Assembly (NCBI RefSeq): GCF_004745805.1
Contig: NZ_SRLQ01000024.1
Coordinates: 33,408-97,407 of the forward strand
DNA length: 64,000 nt
From: Mycolicibacterium sp. CH28
GTDB lineage: Bacteria > Actinomycetota > Actinomycetes > Mycobacteriales > Mycobacteriaceae
Direction: 5' to 3'
The translations under genes were made by a program, and so were the position numbers. Of this stretch, positions 16,719 to 25,900 are shown piece by piece. The notes below the pieces were generated by a model that was not told where the DNA came from, did no database searches, and saw only the letters and a program-made list of their open reading frames with translations. Each line of letters starts with the position of its first letter. Position 1 is the first letter of the stretch.

Positions 16719-19658
16719 GTGGCTGATATCCAAACCAGGGCAGAGCCGACCAATCAGCTCAGTCGGCCATTGATCGCGCGGTCGATCCGATCACTTTCGC
16801 CCATCATCATTTTGGCGTGGGTGGCGGTCACGATTTGTGCGACATTCTTCGTCCCGTGGCTGGAGACCGTCGGCAGAGACCATTCCGTACCGATGGCTCC
16901 ACAGGACGCCCCAGCGGTAGTGGCCATGCACCGAATGGGCAGCGACTTCAAAGAGTCCACCTCCGATAGTTTCGCCATGCTGGTGATGGAGGGGCAGCAG
17001 CGACTCGGAGACGATGCGCACACGTACTACGACGGACTGATTCGTGCGCTGAAAGGCGACACGAAACACGTTGAGCACGTACAGGATTTGTGGGGAGACC
17101 GACTTACCGCTGCGGGCGCGGAAAGCAAAGACGGCAAGGCCGTATACATCCAATTGAACCTGGCCGGTAATCAAGGCACTACGCTAGGTCAGCAGTCAAT
17201 AGCCGCGGTACGCAACATCGTTGAGCGGGCACCTGCCCCACCCGGCATCAAAGTCCATGTAACCGGTCCGGCCGCGTTGGTTTCGGACATGCAACATGCG
17301 GGCGATCACTCCATGATCAAGATGACTTTCGTCGGTGGCGTGATCATTCTTGTGGTATTGCTCTTCGTCTACCGATCGATCGTCACCGTACTCAGTTTGT
17401 TAATCACGGTTGGGCTCGAGGTCCTCCTCGCCCGCGGAGCTGTCGCATTTCTCGCCGACCACAATGTCATCGGCCTCTCCACATTTGCCACTAGTCTTCT
17501 CGTCGGCCTGGCGATGGCAGCCGGAACCGATTACGGGATCTTCTTCTTCGGTCGGTACCAAGAGGCGCGCCAGGCCGGTGAAGCCGTAGAAACGGCCTAC
17601 TACAGCACCTTCCGCAGCGTCGCGCCCGTCGTCCTTGGCAGTGGTTTGACCATTGCCGGGGCAATGCTCTGCCTGAGCTTTACCCGGATACCCATCTTCC
17701 AGAGCATGGGTGTGCCGTCAGCTGTCGGCATGCTCATGGCCGTCGCGGTCGCAGTGACGTTGGTCCCGTCGGTTCTCGCTGTCGGAGGCCGCTTCACACT
17801 GTTCGACCCCAAGCACCGCCTCACGAACCGTCGATGGCGACGGATCGGCACGGCGGTCGTTCGGTGGCCGGTGCCAATTCTCGTTGCGACAATCGCCATC
17901 GCGCTGGTCGGGTTGCTTGCACTACCCGGCTACCAAACCAGCTATAACGACCGGCTCTACATACCGCAGGACCTTCCCGCGAACGTGGGATATGCGGCCG
18001 CCGATCGCCATTTCTCGCCGGCACGCATGATGCCGGAAATCCTCATGATCGAATCCGATCACGATATGCGGAATCCGGCGGATTTCCTCATCCTGCACAA
18101 GTTAGCGAAAGCTATTTTCAAAGTTCCGGGCATCTCTCGCGTACAAGGGATAACGCGGCCCGAGGGAACACCGATCGAACATACCTCCATACCGTTCTTA
18201 ATGGACATACAGAACGCGGGCATGCAGAACAGCCTGAAATTCATGAAGAGCCGCGTGAATGACCTGTTCGACCAGATCAAGATGATCGACCGGCAAATTG
18301 TGCTGATGAAGCGAATGTACGAGCTACAGAAACAGCTCAACGATATTACCCACAGTTCATTTATCACCACGCAAGAGATGTCGCAGGTCATCAAGGTGCT
18401 CATGGGTAGCGCGGCAGACTTCGACGATTTCCTCAGGCCGATCCGCAATTACCTTTACTGGGAACCACATTGCTACGATATCCCGGTCTGCTGGGCGGTG
18501 CGCGCCATCTTCGACGCGCTCGACGGCATCAGCACGCTCAATGACAAGATGAAAGAAATGCTGGCCCAGTTTGCAACGCTGGACCGGATAATGCCGCAGC
18601 TCCTCGAACAGATCCCACAGATGATCGCGATCATGGAGTCCATGCGGGACATGATGCTGAAAATGCACAGCACCATGTCCGGGACGTTTGGGGTGTTGGA
18701 CGATACGAATTCGAACACCGCCGCCATGGGACAGGCATTCGACGCGGCCCAGGACGACGACACCTTCTATCTCCCGCCGGAGGTTTTCCAGAATCCGGAC
18801 TTCCAACGGGCGATGAGCTCTTACCTCTCGCCCGACGGGAAAGCCGCGCGGTTCATCATCTCCCACAAGGACGACCCGGCCTCGCCCGCGGGGATCGCGA
18901 GTATCGCCAAGATACGGACAGCAGCCGAGGAGGCCCTCAAGACCACACCGCTGCAGGGCTCCAAGATCTTCATCGCCGGTACCGCAGCAACATTCAAGGA
19001 CTTCAGCGATGGTTCCAAATACGACCTCTTGATCGCGGCGGTCGGCGCACTCTGCCTGATTTTCATCATCATGTTGATCATCACTCGAAGCTTGATTGCA
19101 TCCCTGGTGATCGTCGGCACGGTCGCGCTGTCTTTGGGTGCCTCGTTCGGGCTCTCGGTGCTGCTGTGGCAGTACCTTCTGGGCATCAAATTGCACTGGA
19201 TGGTGCTGCCAATGTCGGTGATCGTGCTCCTGGCGGTCGGCTCCGACTACAACTTGCTCCTGGTATCGCGGATTAAAGAAGAATTGTCCGCGGGCATCAA
19301 CACCGGCATCATCCGCGCCATGGGTGGCACCGGCAAGGTCGTGACCAACGCCGGCCTGGTGTTCGCATTCACCATGGCCGCCATGGTGGCCAGTGATTTG
19401 CAGATCATCGGCCAGGTCGGCACCACCGTCGGCCTGGGCCTGCTATTCGATACCTTGGTCGTGCGTTCGTTCATGACACCGTCGATCGCCGCGATTCTCG
19501 GCCGGTGGTTCTGGTGGCCCCAGATCGTTCGGCCCCGCCCGGCAAGTGTCATGCTCCGGTCCAGCGGTCCCCGTCAGCTGGTGCGAGCCTATCTGCTTCC
19601 GCGGGAGGACAACTGGGACGACGCGGTCACGTCCGAACTCCAAAGGCCCTCGGTGTAG
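16719..19658 (+). CDS. MmpL family RND lipid transporter (second of two)
   Basis: A 979-residue paralogue of the preceding gene with the same architecture. The motif pairs are GTDYGIFFFGRYQEARQAGE and GSDYNLLLVSRIKEEL, and the periplasmic hairpin again contains RNYLYWEPHCYDIPVCW. The start is GTG 16719, directly after the TAA of the first mmpL with no gap. Two tandem MmpLs may act as a heteromeric or sequential exporter, as proposed for MmpL4a/MmpL4b. The gene ends 5 bp from the convergent rmlCD stop, with no visible terminator hairpin between them. Confidence 0.93.
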   Translation: MADIQTRAEPTNQLSRPLIARSIRSLSPIIILAWVAVTICATFFVPWLETVGRDHSVPMAPQDAPAVVAMHRMGSDFKESTSDSFAMLVMEGQQRLGDDAHTYYDGLIRALKGDTKHVEHVQDLWGDRLTAAGAESKDGKAVYIQLNLAGNQGTTLGQQSIAAVRNIVERAPAPPGIKVHVTGPAALVSDMQHAGDHSMIKMTFVGGVIILVVLLFVYRSIVTVLSLLITVGLEVLLARGAVAFLADHNVIGLSTFATSLLVGLAMAAGTDYGIFFFGRYQEARQAGEAVETAYYSTFRSVAPVVLGSGLTIAGAMLCLSFTRIPIFQSMGVPSAVGMLMAVAVAVTLVPSVLAVGGRFTLFDPKHRLTNRRWRRIGTAVVRWPVPILVATIAIALVGLLALPGYQTSYNDRLYIPQDLPANVGYAAADRHFSPARMMPEILMIESDHDMRNPADFLILHKLAKAIFKVPGISRVQGITRPEGTPIEHTSIPFLMDIQNAGMQNSLKFMKSRVNDLFDQIKMIDRQIVLMKRMYELQKQLNDITHSSFITTQEMSQVIKVLMGSAADFDDFLRPIRNYLYWEPHCYDIPVCWAVRAIFDALDGISTLNDKMKEMLAQFATLDRIMPQLLEQIPQMIAIMESMRDMMLKMHSTMSGTFGVLDDTNSNTAAMGQAFDAAQDDDTFYLPPEVFQNPDFQRAMSSYLSPDGKAARFIISHKDDPASPAGIASIAKIRTAAEEALKTTPLQGSKIFIAGTAATFKDFSDGSKYDLLIAAVGALCLIFIIMLIITRSLIASLVIVGTVALSLGASFGLSVLLWQYLLGIKLHWMVLPMSVIVLLAVGSDYNLLLVSRIKEELSAGINTGIIRAMGGTGKVVTNAGLVFAFTMAAMVASDLQIIGQVGTTVGLGLLFDTLVVRSFMTPSIAAILGRWFWWPQIVRPRPASVMLRSSGPRQLVRAYLLPREDNWDDAVTSELQRPSV

Positions 19659-19663
19659 CCCGG

Positions 19664-21097
19664 CTAGCCGTTGGCTGTTTCGCGGGCTTCCACACGTACG
19701 TAGGTCGCCAGCGTCTCATCAGCGTCTTCGGGAATGAACCCCGTCGATTCGATCTTGGTCAGGTCGAGAACGCTGTTGGCCGGCCGCGGCGCAACAGGAT
19801 TGGCGGCCTTGCCGAAGTACTCCGCGGTGGAAACTCCGCTCACCCGGTCCGGATCGTGGCCGGCGAGGGCGAAGGTCCGTCGCGCCACATCCGCCCACGA
19901 CGTAGCCGCCCCGGATCCCGTCACGTTGTACGTCCCATGCGGTGCACGATGCTCGGTCAGGTGCCGGATCGCCCGAGCCAGCTCTGAGGTGAATGTCAAC
20001 CGGCCGACCTGGTCGTCGACCACCGCTGGGTCCACACCCCGTTCGGCCAGTGACAGCATGGTGCGCACGAAGTTTCGCCCGTCGCCAATCACCCAGGATG
20101 TGCGCAGGATGTAGTGGCGGGCGACGGTAGCCACGACCTGATCGCCGGCGGCCTTGGTCTGTCCGTAGACACCGAGCGGGGCTACCGGGTCGTCTTCGCG
20201 GTAGGGCCGTCCCGCGGTGCCGTCGAAAACATAGTCACTGGAAATCTGGACCAGGGTCAGGCCGTGTGTCGCAGCAATTTTCGCCAGCGCAGCAACGCCG
20301 GCGACATTGGCGGCCCACGCCGCCACGCGCCCCTCGGCTGTCTCCGCCGCGTCCACGGCCGTGTAGGCCGCGGCATTGATGATCGTGTCGTACTCGCGCC
20401 AGCTCCGTGCGGTTCCGGGATCAGCAGCGGTGAGATCGAAGTCGGCACGCTCGGCGAACTCGACATACCCAGCCTCGGTGTAGGCGGCGCGCAGGGCGCG
20501 ACCCAACTGTCCGCCGGCGCCGACGACCAGGGTCTTGCGGCGCGGGATGGGGGTGACGTCGGCCAGCGGCCCCTGGGCACGGTCCTTGGCCGACAGCTCG
20601 GCCTGCGCCAGCGGAATCGGCCAGTCGATGGCGATGGTCTCATCACCGGGGTTCAGCGAGGTGTACACACCGTCGGGTGAATAGTGATCGTTGACCAAGT
20701 AGGTGTAGGCGGTATTGGGCTCCAACGTCTGAAAGCCGTTGCCAACACCCCGCGGTACGAAAACGGCACGCGACGGGTCGAGCTCAGCGGTGACCACAGT
20801 TCCGAACGTCGGGCCGTCCCGCAGATCAACCCAGGCTCCGAAGATCCGTCCGGACGCGACCGAGATGTACTTGTCCCACGGCTCGGCGTGGATGCCGCGA
20901 GTGGTCCCTGCGGCATCGTTGAACGAGATGTTGTTCTGCACCGGGCCGAAGTCGGGCATCCCGGCGGCCACCATCTTCTCGCGCTGCCAGTTCTCCTTGA
21001 ACCACCCGCGGTTGTCGCCGTGAACTGGCAATTCCCACAGGGTCAGACCCGGAATGGCTGTGCTCACCGCATGCAGGGTCTTGCCGAGCTCTGTCAT
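19664..21097 (-). CDS. rmlCD: Fused dTDP-4-dehydrorhamnose 3,5-epimerase / dTDP-rhamnose reductase (RmlC-RmlD)
   Basis: A 477-residue fusion performing the last two steps of dTDP-L-rhamnose synthesis. Residues 1 to about 185 form the RmlC cupin (GDNRGWFKENW, with TTRGIHAEPWDKYISV containing the catalytic His and FVPRGVGNGFQ). Residues from about 195 form the RmlD short-chain reductase (KTLVVGAGGQLGRALR, SSDYVFDG, and YGQTKAAGD with the catalytic Tyr/Lys). The start is ATG 21097; the frame is open to 21196, but those codons overlap rmlB. Fused RmlCD is known in some corynebacteria and relatives, whereas mycobacterial rmlC and rmlD are usually separate. It is last in the pfaD-pfaA-pfaC-rmlA-rmlB-rmlCD operon, 16 bp after rmlB. 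Confidence 0.92.
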   Translation of the reverse strand: MTELGKTLHAVSTAIPGLTLWELPVHGDNRGWFKENWQREKMVAAGMPDFGPVQNNISFNDAAGTTRGIHAEPWDKYISVASGRIFGAWVDLRDGPTFGTVVTAELDPSRAVFVPRGVGNGFQTLEPNTAYTYLVNDHYSPDGVYTSLNPGDETIAIDWPIPLAQAELSAKDRAQGPLADVTPIPRRKTLVVGAGGQLGRALRAAYTEAGYVEFAERADFDLTAADPGTARSWREYDTIINAAAYTAVDAAETAEGRVAAWAANVAGVAALAKIAATHGLTLVQISSDYVFDGTAGRPYREDDPVAPLGVYGQTKAAGDQVVATVARHYILRTSWVIGDGRNFVRTMLSLAERGVDPAVVDDQVGRLTFTSELARAIRHLTEHRAPHGTYNVTGSGAATSWADVARRTFALAGHDPDRVSGVSTAEYFGKAANPVAPRPANSVLDLTKIESTGFIPEDADETLATYVRVEARETANG

Positions 21098-21113
21098 CGC
21101 CAGCGGCCCCCTC

Positions 21114-22112
21114 TCATTGCCCAAGTCGGGCGTAGAACGCCTCGGTGGCATCTTTGGCGGGCGCCCACCAGTCTTCGTGGTCGCGATACCACGCAATGGT
21201 CGCAGCCAAGCCCTGCTCGAAGTCAGGATACTGGGGCCGCCAGCCGAGCTCGTCGCGCAACTTGGTTGCGTCGATGGCGTACCGCAGATCGTGACCCGTG
21301 CGGTCTGGGACGTTGTCGTAGGCGTCGGCAGGCTGGTCCATCAGTGTCAAGATGAGCTCGACAACCGTCTTGTTGTTCTTCTCACCGTTGGCGCCGATCA
21401 GGTATGTCTCGCCGATTCGGCCCCTCTCGAAGATCTGCAAGACTGCCGACGAATGGTCATCGGCGTGGATCCAGTCGCGGACGTTGAGACCGTCCCCGTA
21501 CAGCTTGGGCCGAGATCCCCGTAGGACGTTCGTGATCTGACGCGGAATGAACTTTTCGACATGCTGGTACGGCCCGTAGTTGTTCGAACAGTTCGAGATG
21601 GTTGCCGCAACCCCATACGACCGCATCCACGCCCGCACCAGCAGATCACTACCGGCCTTGGTCGCCGAATACGGCGACGACGGATTGTAGGGACTGGCTT
21701 CGCAGAACCGACCCGGATCATCGAGCTCAAGGTCACCATAAACCTCGTCAGTGGAGATGTGGTGGTAGCGCACCCCGTACTTGCGGACCGCCTCGAGCAA
21801 CGTGAACGTACCGATCAGATTCGTGTGTAAAAAAGGCTCAGGATCATCCAACGAATTGTCATTGTGGGTCTCCGCGGCGTAATGCAGCACCCCATCGGCA
21901 GATGCCACCAACTTGTCGACCACCTCGGCATCGGCGACATCACCACACACAAAGCTCACCCGCTCCTCAGGCAAACCAGCCAACGAGGCACGGTTACCCG
22001 CATAGGTAAGTTTGTCCAGCACAGTGATGTGATGATCGGTGTGCTCCACCGCATAATGCACGAAATTGGACCCAATGAACCCCGCACCCCCGGTGACCAG
22101 CAGCTGCGCCAC
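21114..22112 (-). CDS. rmlB: dTDP-glucose 4,6-dehydratase
   Basis: A 332-residue extended short-chain dehydrogenase for the second step of dTDP-L-rhamnose synthesis. It has LLVTGGAGFIGSNFV (NAD binding), HISTDEVYGDL (catalytic Thr-Asp-Glu) and SPYSATKAGSD (Tyr-xxx-Lys). The GTG start at 22112 overlaps the rmlA TAG by one base. The first half of the gene uses many T- and G-ending codons (GGT, GTG, TTG, TAT), whereas the second half uses mostly C-ending codons like the rest of the locus, suggesting a mosaic origin. Confidence 0.95.
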   Translation of the reverse strand: MAQLLVTGGAGFIGSNFVHYAVEHTDHHITVLDKLTYAGNRASLAGLPEERVSFVCGDVADAEVVDKLVASADGVLHYAAETHNDNSLDDPEPFLHTNLIGTFTLLEAVRKYGVRYHHISTDEVYGDLELDDPGRFCEASPYNPSSPYSATKAGSDLLVRAWMRSYGVAATISNCSNNYGPYQHVEKFIPRQITNVLRGSRPKLYGDGLNVRDWIHADDHSSAVLQIFERGRIGETYLIGANGEKNNKTVVELILTLMDQPADAYDNVPDRTGHDLRYAIDATKLRDELGWRPQYPDFEQGLAATIAWYRDHEDWWAPAKDATEAFYARLGQ

Positions 22113-22981
22113 TAGACACCCCTTTCCAGCAGGTCCAGCAGATACCTCCCATAGCCCGACTTCACCAACCGATCAGCACGCTCCCGCAACTCCTCATCGG
22201 TCAGAAAGCCCTGCCGCCAGGCGATCTCCTCAGGCACCCCGATCTTCAAGCCGGTGCGCCGCTCCATCGTCCGCACAAAATCAGCGGCATCAGTCATCTG
22301 ATCAAACGTCCCGGTATCCAGCCACGCCGTCCCCCGCGGCAACACCTGAACCCGCAACCGCCCCTGCTCCAAATAGACCCGATTGACATCAGTGATCTCG
22401 TACTCCCCACGATCACTCGGACAAAGCCCCCGAGCGATCCCCACCACATCATTGTCGTAGAAATACAACCCCGGAACCGCATAGTTACTCTTCGGCTGCT
22501 TGGGCTTCTCCTCCAACGACACCACCGTCCCGCCGCCGTCGAATTCCACCACCCCATACGCCGAAGGCTGCGCCACCCAATACGCAAAGATCGCCCCACC
22601 GTCCACATCGGCGAAGTTCTTCAGCTGAGTCCCCATACCCGGCCCATACAACAAGTTGTCACCCAACACCAAGGCAACCTTGTCGCTCCCGATGAAATCA
22701 GCACCAATGGTGAACGCCTGAGCCAGCCCATCCGGAGATCGCTGCTGCGCGAACGTGATCGACACACCAAACCGCGACCCATCACCCAACAACCGCTCGA
22801 AACTATCCGCATCATGCGGCGTCGTAATCACCAAAATGTCCCGAATACCCGCCAACATCAACGTCGACAACGGGTAATACACCATCGGCTTGTCATACAC
22901 AGGGACCAACTGCTTAGAAACACCCTGCGTGATCGGATGTAGGCGGGTCCCGGAGCCGCCCGCCAAGATGATGCCCTTCAT
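22112..22981 (-). CDS. rmlA: Glucose-1-phosphate thymidylyltransferase
   Basis: A 289-residue nucleotidyltransferase making dTDP-glucose from dTTP and glucose-1-phosphate. It shows KGIILAGGSGTRLHPITQG (nucleotide binding), LVPVYDKPMVYYPLS, and LVLGDNLLYG with the metal-binding Asp. The frame is open to 23017, but ATG 22981 gives the standard N-terminus and lies 4 bp after the pfaC-like stop. Codon use is rich in TTG, GGT and GCG and differs from the surrounding genes. Translational overlap with rmlB and proximity to the Pfa synthase tie rhamnose supply to lipid synthesis. Confidence 0.95.
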   Translation of the reverse strand: MKGIILAGGSGTRLHPITQGVSKQLVPVYDKPMVYYPLSTLMLAGIRDILVITTPHDADSFERLLGDGSRFGVSITFAQQRSPDGLAQAFTIGADFIGSDKVALVLGDNLLYGPGMGTQLKNFADVDGGAIFAYWVAQPSAYGVVEFDGGGTVVSLEEKPKQPKSNYAVPGLYFYDNDVVGIARGLCPSDRGEYEITDVNRVYLEQGRLRVQVLPRGTAWLDTGTFDQMTDAADFVRTMERRTGLKIGVPEEIAWRQGFLTDEELRERADRLVKSGYGRYLLDLLERGV

Positions 22982-22985
22982 GGCA

Positions 22986-25900
22986 CTAGTCATGCGATCG
23001 TTCGACGACCCGAACACCCATCCCGAGCGTCTCGTAGATGCGCAGATCGTCGACCCAGAACGACCCCTGGAACACCACCAGCACGCCGCGGTCTTCCCTT
23101 GTCACAGAGAGGATGTCGATCTCGCTTCGGGTCCGCGTGTTGGTAGGCACGACCTGCCCGCGGAACTTCCAGCTGAACGGCTGACCCACGGCAACGATCT
23201 CGAATTCGCTGTCCTCGCTACCCAGACCGGCGAGCTTGGCAGCCGCGCGGGCTGCCTGCTGCATAGCCTCTAGGCCGAGCGACCCGGGTTGTACGGGGTC
23301 CTGGAAGAAGTGCGCTTTGAAGAACCACGTTTCGGGATCGATGTCATATTCGGCGACCAGCCGGCCCAAACCCTCGACTCCCCCGTTGGGCCAGAACTTC
23401 ACCCGGTCGATCACCTGCAGCCGGCCCTGGGCCAGCCACGGGTCACCGCGCAGTTCGTCGGCACCATAGGGCATGGCGATCGGTGCCGGCTCCGAAAGCG
23501 ACTCCAGCTGACCTGCTTCCACCTTCAGACCGACCTGGTTCTTCAGCGCCTCGGGGCTGAAGAACCCGAACGCCGTCTTCATGGTCATCACGACCTGATC
23601 GCCTTGGGTGCAGGTGACGTCGAAGAAGACGATGGTCGAGCCGCCACCCTCGGCGTAACGCTCGAGCGTGGAGGTAATCCGCAGCGTGCCGACCTCCGCG
23701 GGCTTGACCAGGACCACCTCGTTGCCGTCGAGGTTGCGGAACACGACGTCGTCGGGGCGATTGGCGGCGAACCCGTTGTACGAGGACAGCCACCCGCACG
23801 GTTGCAGCAGGATTTCGATCAGCACCGACATCGGGACCGTCGAGGACTTGCCGTCCTCGAAATACCAGGCGTCGGCGGGAACATCGTATTCGGCGACGAC
23901 CGTGCCGCCCTTGGTCGGCACCCCGGGCGGGCTGTCGACGCTCACGATGCGCGAGACGAAGTGGTACGGCTCGTCGGGCAGCCGCGGTGCCCGACGAGCG
24001 CCGTCGAACGGTGCGTACAGGGACCCGAAGGCGTCCGACGGCATGCCGCGCCCGCATGCCAGTAGCGCACCGTAGTCACCACGAACGTCCTTGGTGCCCT
24101 CCAGGATTCGGATCGGGCCGGGCGCTCCGGGCGGCATCGGCCAGTCGGGCACCAGGCGCATTCCGAAGCGTCGGCAGCCGAAGACCTTGAACCCGTCACT
24201 GCGGCACAGCAGTGCGGCATAGACGGTCGGTGTCGGACCGTCGACGATCTCCTCGATGAACACCTCGTAGTCGAGGTGATGGTCGGCGCCCGGCGTGACC
24301 TGCCCGCGGCAGACGAAACGGGCCATCTCGTCGGGCACCGGCTCGAAGCGCCAGCCGTCGCGTTCGATGGTGAATCCGTATGCGGCCATCGCGAACGAAA
24401 GAGCCTGGGTGGCCGCATCGGCCATCAGGGTGCCCGGCATGCAGGGGTCATTCTTGAAGTGCCCGTCATAGAACCAGGCGTCCGTGGGGACCGCGGCGGT
24501 CGCGCGCAGATAACCACGCCCCCAGGGACCGCCGTCCGGCTGGAACTCGGCGATCTCGTCGATCAGCCGCAGCTTTCCGCGCGGCGGCTTCGGGGTGCGG
24601 GTGTGGGCGGCGGCGCGTTCGAAGCCGGGGCCGAAGCAGGCGAAGGCGTGCCCGTCGGTGAAGGCGTCGACCTCGGCGCGGTCGAACGAGCGCTTCTGAG
24701 TTACGCGCGGTGGCTCGTCGCGGTGCGCACCTGGGCGCGGGACATCGTCGGCGGCATCCCACAGCACCCCGTCGGACTGGCTGAGTTCCTCGTCGGAGAA
24801 GAAGCCGGCCTGGCCGTTGCGCACCGAGATCATCAGGCGGTCGCCGATGTAGCAGTCGTAGTGGAAGAAGAACAGGCGGGTGTCGCCGTGCTTGGCGTGG
24901 CCGTCGATGTGGATGTCGTAGCGCAGCGTCTCACCGCCCTTGGGCAGTTCGCCCATGAACGTCAAGTCGCATCCGAGCAGCCGGTAGACCCGTTCGCCGC
25001 GATTATGGAAGTCCGCCCCCAACCACGACGCCAGCAGCAGGTCGGCCTGGCCCGACTCGATCACCACGCCGGGTGACATCCGACCGTTGTGCATGTACCA
25101 GGTGTCCGGGTCGACATCGGTCTCGGTGACGATCCGGCCGGTGCCCATCGTGGCGGGCTCACCCTCGATGGTCATCACCCGGTCGGCCAGCAGCAACGGC
25201 GGTTCCGGCATCCGCACCAGGCGGTCGTACTGGTCGAGCTCGGCGAACAGCGGGCCGAACACCTCCGAAATATTGCCGCCGGCGAGGACTTCCAGCTGCG
25301 CGCGCGACCAGAGCGCCTGCTGCGGGGCCGGAGCGGGTGACAGGGGTGCCGGCGGCGGTGGCGGCGGGGCCGCGGGCGCGGCCTGCGTCACCGGGGCCGG
25401 GGCTGACGTAGGGGCCGGCGCCGGCGCGACGGCGGTTACGCGCGGTGAGTCCACCGGCGGGGCGACGGCTGGCGCCGACATCACGGCAACGGGAGCGGCC
25501 GGCACCTGCGGTGGCAGCGGCGAACGGCCACCCGCTGCAATCGCCATCATCTCGCCACGCATCCTGAGGAACGAAGCATGCGCCTGGGCTTGGCGTTCGA
25601 CGAACGCCGCATGGGTCTCACCCACCGACTCGACCAGGCTTATCGCAGCGGCCGTCCGGCCGCTAATCGAGCTGGGCGCGGCTGCGGCGCGAGCCGGCAC
25701 GACTTCGGTCGCCGTGACGACGACCGATTTCTGCGGGATCACCAGCGGCGTCGGGTAGGCCGGCGCCGCCGGCATCGTCTGGAGGGGTCCGTAGTCCAAA
25801 TCCGGCATCGGGGCGCTCCCATTCTCGGACGCGTGTTGAGCTGGCACGTGGGACACCGAGACGACGTCGGGCCAGTGGGCGGGCAGTGTCACCTTTCGGG

